A stretch of 64,000 nt of DNA. Origin: Ophiura sarsii (taxonomy: Eukaryota > Echinodermata > Ophiuroidea > Amphilepidida > Ophiuridae). The notes beneath the pieces were generated by a model. The model was not told where the DNA came from. It saw only the letters and a program-made list of their open reading frames with translations, and made no database searches. The translations under genes were made by a program, and so were the position numbers. This document shows positions 1 to 11,400 of this stretch, piece after piece. The DNA is taken from contig CM069446.1 of NCBI GenBank assembly GCA_035610835.1, positions 65,927,191-65,991,190 on the forward strand, given 5' to 3'. The number at the start of each line of letters is the position of its first letter. The first letter of the stretch is position 1.

Positions 1-479
1 TGAAACCTGTACTAAAAGTAAAAGAAGTATTTAGAATGTTTCATACAAAAATACGAAGGCAACCAATGCCGGAATTAATAGCTGTTATGGTACATGATGT
101 ACACTGTGACGCACCAATGTAAAGTGACGGACATTGACGCACCCTTCGTCAATTTCGTGACGGACCAAATGCTGCCACTGACGTACCCTCAGTCAAGAAT
201 GTGGTGGTAAACGACGCACCCATGACGCACCTCTCCCGGGGGTCGTATAGTGCGTCTTACAACTGATAGGTGTATTAGCTTATCAACAAAAAAAGAGAAA
301 TCTTGTTCGGTTTTTAAAATGTACACTTTTATCTAAAAGCGCATAACACACGTTTTCTGCAACCAATTAAAATTATTTAGACAAACTTAATGAGACTCTC
401 TGACTCAATAAATAATCCAACCATTCGTTCATAATCAGAAATAAAATCCCAAAGTTGAGTACAGTTTTCATTATGTAAT
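1..479. other. Intronic sequence with GACGCACC-type short repeats
   Basis: Bases 100-235 hold irregular short repeats of tgacgcacc/gtgacggacc. The remainder is AT-rich. No exon, RNA gene or complete transposon was recognised. By position it belongs to the intron upstream of the first visible Calx-beta exon. Confidence 0.4.
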
Positions 480-1469
480 AAACGCCACCCTTCCCGTTGC
501 ATGTCCAGATTTTTACATTTTACACCATCTGAGATTCGAATTAGCATATCGCAATAACTACTTGTTCTACCCCATAAAAAGTATATATTTTCTGAACGGT
601 AATCTCACAAGGAATTCAAAAAAGCTACTGGGATTTAGATAGGACCTAATTGTAGTATGTTGTGATTAAGAATGTTCAAAATATATCGATTTTTTCATAT
701 TTTGACTTAAGCTCAATAATAATTTTATACCGAACCCGATCATAATTTTACTGTGCATATTAGTTCTTCATGCAATTACCCAACTTGTTAAGTGAAATAT
801 ACTATATCGGGAAGTAAATGAGCACAAACGTTTAAATTTCATATTTATTAGAGTTTACAAGTATATTTTTGGGGTGTGCACCCTATCCTGATTTAAACAC
901 ATTTTTTGAATTCCCCATTTGAGAGCTTTCCAAAAATGTATAATTTTGCTATCATCGGTTGAATACTTTTTTTGTTATCGTCATGTATGTAAAACTGATG
1001 AATTAGGGCAAGTTCGCTGTGTAGCGAATAGGGAGAAAACCAAGGACAATGCAATCGATACATGATTACAATTGTTACATAATAGTTGTCACGTTTGTTG
1101 AAACAGAATCTTATTGAATATAAAATAATCTATAAAATGAGAGCAAAATCATGTTTGTACCATGCAGAGATGAGGAGTTATGGTTCATTGAACGTAGTGG
1201 GAACATTTTCTATATTCCCCATAGAAATTGTACAAAGCGCCACCGCCACAACCGCCATCATTATAATCAATCATATCTCAGCCAATCAGTTATAGAAATA
1301 CCTGATTTATTCACACAGTGTAGCTAGATAAATAGGCTTTCAAATGACACCTCAACCATGATAGCTCTATCACATTTAGTTGTTGAGTTAATAGTGAGAG
1401 ATGGATGATTCGTCACCAAAAATGCAACGCCACCACCCTTTTTGGGTGGTGAGTTCAAAACACATGGCC
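480..1469 (+). mobile_element. GGCC-TIR element, copy 1 (left end eroded)
   Basis: A roughly 1-kb non-coding repeat shared with 31027-32493 (inverted) and 42312-43369 (same orientation). The right end carries the terminal motif ggtgagttcaaaacacatgg ending in GGCC. The left end retains only the inner part (gccacccttcccgttgc). It has no ORF of transposase type. The TTAA at 1388-1391 is the empty site for an insertion seen in copy 2. Confidence 0.7.
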
Positions 1470-1634
1470 ATATTGTAATTGGTAATCCATAAGATTAAAA
1501 CACGAATGTAACATAATGCAAAGACGAATAGATACGCTCGGGTCCTGATTACTTGGTAAAAAGTGTTTTGGCCAATTAAGCGACAGTGTACGTGATATTT
1601 TCTAATGAGTGCATACTTTATTGATACTTCAAAG

Positions 1635-1862
1635 GTGTTAAAACATCGGCTATTAGTGCTACTGCTACATCTGATTTTGAAAACCGCAATGTGCTGCTGG
1701 AATTCGCACCTGGTGAGACTGTGCAGGAATTGCCAATTGCGCTGTCCAACAACCGTGACCCAGAAGGAAATAAATCGTTCAACATAACATTGTCAGAGGT
1801 TTCTGAAGGCAGTGTACTTGGTCGTTGCTCACAGGCAAATATCATCATTATTGACGATGACA
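1635..1862 (+). CDS. Exon: C-terminal half of Calx-beta domain 1
   Basis: A 228-nt phase 1-1 exon with acceptor tacttcaaag and donor gtaagt. It reads a typical Calx-beta second half: SDF, then LLEFAPGETVQELPI, a NITLSEVSEG strand and IIIIDDD at the end. The N-terminal half-exon of this domain is not recognisable in bases 1-1634, so it probably lies upstream of the window. Confidence 0.85.
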
Positions 1863-2431
1863 GTAAGTCAAATACTTATGTTTATAATTTTCAGTAATAT
1901 TCATTTATATAATCATTATTTTCCAAATGAAATCCAACATAAGTCACGATACACTGGTGCAGTGGCATAGGCGTAGCCAGGATTATTTTACCAGGGTAAA
2001 TTCATAGACTAAGTCAGGGGCGTAACAGAGGTTGGTTGTCAGGGGGGGCACATCCAAAAAAAATCCTAGTTAGAATAATTCAGTCCCGGGGGGGGGGGGG
2101 GGGGGGGGGGGTAGGGTCAAAAAAAATCGCATGGTCACAACATTTCGCACGGTCACAACATTTCGCAGTACAAAAAGCACAACAGTCAACAATTTGTTGA
2201 CTGTTGTGCTTTTTGTACTGCGAACTTTTCTTTCTTTCTTTCTTTCCCTTTCTTCTTTTCTTTCTTTCCCCTTTTTTCCTTTTTCTTTTTCCTCCCTTTT
2301 TCCTTTCTCTCTCTCTTTTCTTTCCCTTTCCCCCTTCTTTTCCTCTTTTCCCTTCCCCCTATTTTTCCTGGTGGGTAGGTTTGAATTTCCTGCTGAGCAC
2401 CTTCAGTGGGGGGGGGGGGGGGGGGGGGGTG

Positions 2432-2463
<32 letters not shown>

Positions 2464-5400
2464 TGTGCCCCCCTGCCCCCCCCCCCCCCGGCTGTTACGC
2501 CACTGGACTAAGTCAATAGTCATTGCATAATAAATTACTAGTGTTCAGGTGGCGGAGGTATGCGAAAGGTCTGGCGAACTGGTGCAGTTGTGATAACCTA
2601 TGCTTAAATATCAGGTGCTGCAATGAGAGAATGTTGTAATGTTAATTGTTATTGTAATACTATTTCCCACCAGCTGTATATAGCTTTGAACAGTCTAATT
2701 TCCAAGTGCTGGAATCAGATAATGGGACTATAATGGTAAACATAATGCGTGACGGACAGACGGATGTGCAAGGGGGTGTGGGTAAGTAAAAACACTGTTT
2801 TTGCTCAAAGAAGATTTCTTGAGCAAACCCAGCATGCTTCACATTCATCACATGACCACTGATTTATGTCACCAGTGTTTACTGGTTCCCATTGACATTA
2901 CATTGCAAATAAACGGCTTACAATTTTGTTAAACAAGGGTCTTTAAGAAAATCCTCCTGCAAGTAGTACAACTGATATTGACATTAATATGACTTCAATG
3001 CAATCCTCTTGTGCTTCTCTTAAAGATCCTTGATTTTTTAAATATCATATCTAGGGCCAACATGTGCCTATATGTCCCATGTATTAGAAGGTGAGAAGTC
3101 ATGACGTCCTCCAGCTGTTAATTGCTTTAACACGTGTTTGGCTGTTTGGTGGGAGAAAAGCCCTGTTGCCAGTGTAGTGTTGCCCGGGTGTTGCTACCCT
3201 GATAGCACACTGAAGTCGGCCCGACGTCGCGATATAGTCGGCGGTTGAAGTCGGCCGGACGTTGGCTCGACAGTCGGCTGCTCACGCGGCCTACGTCGGG
3301 CCGACGACGTCCAATGGAGGTTGTGCCGACCTCGGGCCGACTTCCAGCTGACGCCGACCTGCGACTGCAATGCACCGTCGGCCCGACCATAAATAAGCAA
3401 CGTCAGGCCGCGGTCCGTTGACGTACCTCAGACTAATTGCCGACTTCGGGCCGACTTTTTCCTACGGTTATTTGACACAAAAGAAAACGTACACGTATAA
3501 ATCGACACTATAAATATACTAAAAAATCATATTTTCCCCATTTTTGTATACGGAACAAATCCGGAAAACGACATACTGTCGGTCTGCAGTTGCCTGCCGC
3601 GTGGAAAGTATTAACAACTATCACAATATGAGTACAGTAAATCTTGTTGAACAAACTACCTTGGCTCTTTCCACGCAAATTAATGATATGGCTATTTTTG
3701 AAACATTGGCCCGACCGAGTATCAGCAACTTCAGCGGCCGTGGTAGTTGGACCATTTTCCGAATAATTGCCGACTCTCGGCCGACTTAAGCTATGGTCAG
3801 TTGAACCATCTCCGACTAATTGCCGACCGTTCTGCCGTACCGCACCGAAAACAAATCTCATTTCTTTTGATTATTCCCATCTATTCAGAATCTATTTTGA
3901 TGCAAAAGAAAACATACCCGGAAACAAATCTCATCTCCTTGGATGATTCTCAGCTATTCCTCACGATTCATTATCTGATGACTTGCAATTTTCAATTCCA
4001 ATGACATCTATAGGTAGCAGTGTTGGCGTATGCTGAAAAATCACGATGTACAATAAATAACCACGATTTCTGATAAAATAGAATATAACACACCGGAAAT
4101 CGCGGGTATCCCATGCAACATCATAAATGCACTTCATGTGTTGAATATAATTGCGATGCTGCATTATTTCCCCAACAAATACAATCATCTTCGCTGAATT
4201 GACATATAATTCCTTCAATTCATTTGAGAACAACACGCCAGTATCGCTAACGTGTCTCCAAAATGGCGACCAACTGCACGTGGTATAAACCGGTATAAAA
4301 TGAGTGTATGATTTGATACGCGTAATTCGTTAATTTTAATATTTATTCAATCATCAATTTGATCTTTAAATTGTTGCAGATGAAAACAATGATTATATAA
4401 ATCATTAGTAATTTATTTATTACAATTATATCTTTCTCAATTATGTAGGCAACAACATTATTACAATTTTGAATTATTGAATATTTGTCTTTACAAAAAA
4501 AAATACGTATAGCAAGTTACGCCCGGGTTGGACGTAGTTCCGACGTCGGCAAAACGTCAGTACCCCGACGAGACTTTCAGTGTATTTTTGCAACGTCGGC
4601 TCAACGTCCATATGACGTCTTAATGTGGACGTCCTTTTCAAACTGTCCACCCGACGTCCCAGCCGACTTCAAGTTAAGGACGCCGACCTTTCCCCGACAT
4701 CGACTACCATTCCCCGACGTTGGGCCGACTTCAGTGTGCTATCAGGGTAAGCATGTTGAACTGCACAATAAATCTTCTTTAGTTTTCACCTGTACACAAC
4801 AATTTGCTTACGCCCAGCATCATAGTGATATTCTGCTGCCAATACAGGTACGAGTGCCCATGACCCGTATCATGGGTAATGAAGTACTACTGAAGTAGCT
4901 GCAACATACCAGCAACTGTGCTACTATGCGACTACTCTGTTTGTACTATACACGTACTGTACAGTTCTCATACAGGTACAAACATACAATACCCTGTACA
5001 GGCACTGACTGTCGAGTAACCATGATACCGGGCATAAGGAAATGTGTGTATTAATTTCATTTACACAAAAGTACTGAAATATAGTACTATAAATGGTATA
5101 GACTCCATGTTGACAATGTGATGTTATTAACCCTAACCCTACCATATACCCCCAAAATACCACGACTGGGCACGTTGGTACCACCCCGGCGTGGAAGTTT
5201 TTTGATGAAAAAATGGACCCAATACATACAGTCTGGGCAATACACTGCAGAACTGTGCTTGACAGCCGTGGTGAAGTGTGGAATCCCTCGCCTCTGTGCG
5301 AGAGGTCCCTGGATCAAATCCCGGGGGATCGGGGGGATATTTTGGTTGATTTTCCGCGTTGAAGAAAAAATTCTGAAAAAAGTGGGGGGGGGGGGGGGGG

Positions 5401-8400
5401 GGTAGAGGTTAGGTTAAAATGGGGCTTTACAATGACTATTTCATTAAAATTACCCCCTAACGGTCAATAAAATTACCTCCAAATGGTCAAAATAATTACC
5501 ACAGGGTGGCCACCTATTGATCAAAATATGGAGTCACCATTCAATCATACCTTGTTACACACACAGGTACGTTTACTGGGTGGATTAAAATCTATAGATA
5601 TAATCTTTTGTTCATATCTAATGTAACACTATCATAAAACTAATTCTGTTTTTCAGATATTTTAACCTTTTGCAGCCATCTTGGATATTTTAAAAATACT
5701 CAAACTAGATCTACAGCCCTAGGCTTATCATAGACGTATGATGAATGCTGTCTTATTATATTTGAGGGTATTGGTAAGGTCATTTACAATTACAAAACAA
5801 TTGTTTTTTAGGTCATTTAAACATCAACTTAAGGGGTGTGACTCTCAGGTACAGCCTCCGTAAAACTGTCCTAACTTCTTCAATATTCATTTAATCTCAA
5901 TACGTATTCAGTTTTTTGGCAGAAAAGGATAATGAAATTGACCATTTTTGAAAAAAATATAAAAAACACGTTTTTTGATCCATTTTAGGTTTGGAAAAGA
6001 TAACTCAAAATATATTTTGTCAAATTTTTTCAAACTAGTTTTATGATAATCCTGATAACATTCCCCCGGGGCTTTTTTTTAATAACTTATTTATGTTTTG
6101 AGTTACAGACCAATAAGTGCTAAAATATGTGATTTTTTACCGACAAAATCATGAAAATCACATTTTTACCGAAGTGCGTCTGCTAGATGACGATGGTAAA
6201 ATATTTAATGTTCTTTTAACCTAAGTTTGTTATGAAAGACTCTCGCAATCCTCTTCACTTTCCTCAGCAGCAGTGGGAGGCGTGAAACCAAGCCTGCGGA
6301 TGACGAAACCCCAATCACATGGTTTGGGTTAGTCTTAGGCTTTTAACATGGGTTATTTACAGACCGATTTTATATATATATATTTATAAAGTCTCTTCCT
6401 AAATACTAACCGCTAAGTTCAAATGAAATAACGTATTTAAATCAATTGTTCTTACAGATGTTAGCATTCTTAGTGCGAATGCACGCGAAGGAGTTGATTA
6501 CCGAATCATCGGTTCTACATCCGTGGTGTTTCCTCCAGGATCAACCAATGAAGCATTTCGACTAACCCTTGTGGATGACTTTGTTGTCGAGGATACCAAG
6601 AGAATATCGATGAACCTTGTCAATCCAATGAGTGGATTCGTTGAGGGGATTCCTAATACCGAAGTTCGTCTGCTAGATGACGATGGTAAAATATTGAATG
6701 TTCTTTTAACCTTACGGCTGTTTGACTGTCCGATTTATAATTAAAATTATGGGATAAAAAGAGATTACATAGTGGCCCATTTATGGTTTGACCTGATTTA
6801 GGTAGCGCTAATGAATACGAGTATACGGTGAAAATGTCAAGAAAATTGGTCAAGCCCTTTTTAAATTATCGGCATTTTCTACTTGACACACAATTTACAT
6901 GTAACTCTATGGGAAATGTGGCCGATGAGGGCGCTATTACAGTAAATAATAATATTCAAAGCTCTATTTCTCAGAACTGGCACCAACAAATGTTCTGAAA
7001 TTTCTACAAAAGATGGCCAGTATATTCAGGTACTTGAATCAGTTAAAGGTAGAGCCGGGCCAGCAAGTTACGGTGTTCTCAGAATAAAACGGACACAATA
7101 TGTGGGATCAAACAGCCGTGATAGTTTGTTATGAAAGACTCTCGCAATCCTCTTCACCTTCCTCAGTAGGGCCCTAGCTTGTGAGCAGCTGCAGCAGTCG
7201 GAGGCGTGAAACCAAGCCTGCGGATGACGGACGAAACCCCAGCATATGTAATACTTGGGGGATGACACTTGTTAATGGCGCTGTAGTTTAATATCGCTTA
7301 ATATCGCTTCACAAACGGACTCAAAACATAAGCGAATCCTACATTCTGCCCTTATACTAATTTTATGCCATGTAAATGTAACAGAATACTATTAAAGGGT
7401 CTACGCCCCCCCCCCCCCCCCTCATCGGGCATTTCCCGCATTTTCAAAAGTTCTGCCAATCGTAATAGACACTAGTGAAAGTGATGATAACTTGATTTCA
7501 CATGACAGACGGATCAATTGATGATTTTATTTTTCAGCAACATTTAGCCTCGACGTGTTTCCAACAGAAGTTCAAGAAGCGGCTGGAAATTCATTCGTAA
7601 CATGCACAGTCAAACGGAAAGGTTATCTTCAAAAAACAGTTACTGTTTGTAAGTAAAAAAATATTTAACCTCTCGTATTTTAGTAGGTTAAAAATATAAA
7701 ATGTGCTCGATAGTGGCAGTCTTTGTTTGTTTGGAAACCGGTAACAGGTGTGCTACAAATAATAAAGTGTAATTCAGACATGCACACCAAAATCACGTGC
7801 AAATAAATACCGACCTCAAAAGGGTTTTGTTTCTTATTTGTTCTTGATTTTTAAGGCCATTTGAATGGGGAGTGAGGAAAAGGGTAGACAATCCTGACCG
7901 ACACAGCCTCAAAGATCCGTTTGCCTTGAGAACAGCCCCCCCCCCCCCCCCCCCCCCCCGTCGTCTTACTGGACAGTGTTCATGAATAAACGTTGCACTT
8001 TGGTGTCAAGATGTTTATAATTTGCAACATATTGAATTCCGAAACTTATAAAATAACACTGATGTTACTTTACAGGCGGTAAACGTGATCAACTTTTGGC
8101 AACAAAAATAAATTATTTAATTTGATTTGTAATTAGACACATTGTTTAACTAGATGTAATTTTCGAAAATCTGTTTAACTTAAATACGCGTCTAACTCAC
8201 TAAGAGTCTAACTTTACACATGAGTATGGAGGTAGTTTCAAGCGCGTTTAACTAAACTCATACACCAACGGTATGCCTCGAATAATCACTCAACCGTGCC
8301 TGCTGCAAGGTGACGTTCAGGTCGTGTAGTATTGAAAATACACGTGCTTTGGAGGTATTCGGTCGATATCTATTGTAATCCATTAGGGCCAAAACAAAAA

Positions 8401-11400
8401 TATATACCTGTATACAATAACGGTCGACAACTCTTGGGACGAGATTCGCGGAGTTTTAATCGTGTTTTGTTAAACACGTTGTCTAAAAGATAAACTCACG
8501 TTTAAGTTAGACACGCGTTTAGGTTTTTTTTAGCTAAAACCGTGTTTAGTACGAGAATACGGCCCTAAATCTCTTTAAATGAGTACAATTATAATGTAAA
8601 ATTACCTATTGAAAGTGTCATACAGATGAAAATGTTGAAAATATTAAAAATTAGTGTGTGATGGATGCTCAAACCCTCTTTTGTATACAGCCATAAGCTG
8701 ATGACACAATAATATACAGTTGGTTGGATTTAGTAGTACTTATAATATCAACCAGTACTTAATGCTGATTTTCAAATTATAATGTTCATGTTTGTTTTAG
8801 ATTTACGAACCATTACCTCTCAGAGAACCAAACGAGCCGCTGATTTTATGCCAGTTGATCGACCTTTGACCTTTGTCCCAGGTCAATCTACCAGCGAGGA
8901 AGTTCGCGTTATGATACCGAACGATGACGTGGCTGAAGCAACCGCAACATTCATGATTGAAATGTATGGGATACCAACGGAGGCGATTGGGGAACAAAGT
9001 CGAGTTGAAGTTACTATCCGTGATGATTTCGACAATAACCAAGGTAGGAACAATGCAATTCACGGTTTAATTGTTAGGCACCAGACAAAATATCAATAGG
9101 CGCGACAATGGCATTAGTTCAATATTATACCACGAAATATGTTTACTATGTTCCAAAGGAGATTTCGTATGTAATCCAGCATGCCTAGCAATACTCAAGT
9201 GCCTTATGTTATGGTATGTCAATTAACAGCTGGAAATCGTCTACATGTAACTTTCACCTTAATAATACATGATACAGATAGGCATATCTTCTCTTAGAGT
9301 AGGCGAACTGTTTTGCACATAGACCTACTGCCTACATGGATGAGCGGTGCAGTACAGTACAGAAGAGCGCCGCAGATAACTGCGGATGTTTTCATACAAT
9401 AATTGGTCGAGCTTGTAATACAATTCAATTGTTACTCGTATTAAAGGGGCATTGAGAGATGTATCGATATACTAAATGAGCAAATAACGTAAAGATAATC
9501 ATCAACATAGCCTAAATCCAAAATGTCATACAATTCCGACATCGCCTTCATGCCAAAATAAGCAAATAACGGCACTTCCGGGTTGAGATTTGCCGCGAAA
9601 GTCTGTGAGTAAAACGATGCATACCTTCCAAATTCAGCACCTGAGTTTCGATATGATCATATCGAAACTAAGAAAATCATGAAATTGTATATGATAAACG
9701 GCGAATGTTGGTAAACTGTTTCAGATGGTAGTTAGTATATACCTAAGTATTACTTTGATGCAAAAAAACCCTGATATCCTGGATAATTGAGGGCGCACTC
9801 CCATACGTATCTCTCAATGCCCCTTTAATCTATTGACGTTTCAAGACCATCTTGTGTGGTCGATTCTTCAGGAATGCTATTGTTAGCCAGTGTTCCTTCC
9901 GGTACTTTCATAGTTTTGTTTCTATCCTCTTTTTTTATGAAATTTCCTTTGATAGTCTTGATTCTTTTCATTTACAGCCAATGACGATGCCCAGAATACT
10001 CCAAAGTTCCGCTTTGAGCGTGAATCATACTACGTGTTGGAGTCTGAAAAGTTACAAATCCCTATCATCCGAGAGGGCAACCTCGACCAACCAGGATCTG
10101 TAGGTAAGATTTATGGTTATAATGTGCACAGGCTGTGTAACATTTCATTAATGTACATTATGTTTTCAGTATGTGATATCAGACATTTTCAATTTCAGAA
10201 TATGTTAATTAACGGCCTTGCGATTAGTTTCAAACCTACCTATCCGTTGTACTAATGTGCTGTGTTTTTCCTTAAATAACATTTTGTAACTTTACTTTAT
10301 CCTACTTAACTCTATTACTTTATTCTGCCCTACCCTGCCCTGCCCTGCCTGCCCTGCCCTGCCCTGCCCTGCCCTGCCCTGCCCTGCCCTGCCCTGCCCT
10401 GCCCTGCCCTGCCCTGCCCTGCCCTGCCCTGCCCTGCCCTGCCCTGCCCTGCCCTGCCCTGCCCTGCCCTGCCCTGCCCTGCCCTGCCCTGCCCTGCTAA
10501 TTACGTATCAAAGGAAACCTCTTTTGAATATATACCTATGCGAGTATTGCACCCATAGTGCTACCGTAACTGTTTTCTCCGGGGAACCCAGCATCGCTAA
10601 AATGACTAAAACTCGGACGCGATGAATGGACAAACTCACGAATTCGGTCCCATAGGAAATGGTAAACGAAGCAAAAGTCTGTACCAGAAAACATGTAATT
10701 TAATGGACGAAAGCTGCTTTTCTGTTTACCTTGTGTTCAAATGTCATGCAACAAATATATCTTTTATTTAAAATCAAACTTTAAAAGGTAATAACGTTCA
10801 GATTTTCGCTCGATTTCGTCAGTAAAAATGGCAGAAGAAAGGTTATGACGTCATAGTGGCTGTCGATATTGTGCGCACTCACCGTAATGATAATATCATC
10901 TGCGCAGCCAACCTTATTTGGCCCTTTTTTATGACTTTTGTCTAGCTCGGCCGATCTGAGTTCTTCGTCTGTTTGAATTTATAGCGCCATCCCATCGCAG
11001 TTAAATTGGTGCATTAAGTTCAGTGTGCCCTACCCTTGCCCTCTCCTACCTTGTGCAGCATGTACTGCACTGCACTCCACTCCACTCCAATACAATCCAT
11101 TCCACTGTAACTGTACGGTATTGCACTTTGCATTTGGTTCTCATATGTTCATAGTGCTATTCACCGGCTCTTACAATGAGGGGTCCAATCCCACCGGAGA
11201 TTATCCCCGCATGACAACGAGGGTACGTTTTGATGCTGGTGTTTCGAGACAGATCGCTACGATACGGATTCTTGATGACGTCATTCCACAGACTTCTCCT
11301 GACAGATTTTGGGTCGGATTGCGTGAACCTTTGGGCGGAAAAATCGGTAGCCCCAACGTTGCAAGTATTAATGTTGAGGACAACGATGGTAAGTGAATCA

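Noticed and set aside
2131..2530. ORFs of 108-126 codons rich in Phe/Ser and Gly
   Set aside because: Produced by CT-rich and poly-G tracts inside a hAT-like element; no protein-like sequence.
5110..5135. Telomere-like ttaaccctaaccctacc
   Set aside because: Only two units, and the neighbouring sequence is unrelated.
5255..5335. Functional tRNA gene
   Set aside because: B box and anticodon-like hairpin present, but the acceptor stem does not pair; better explained as a SINE head.
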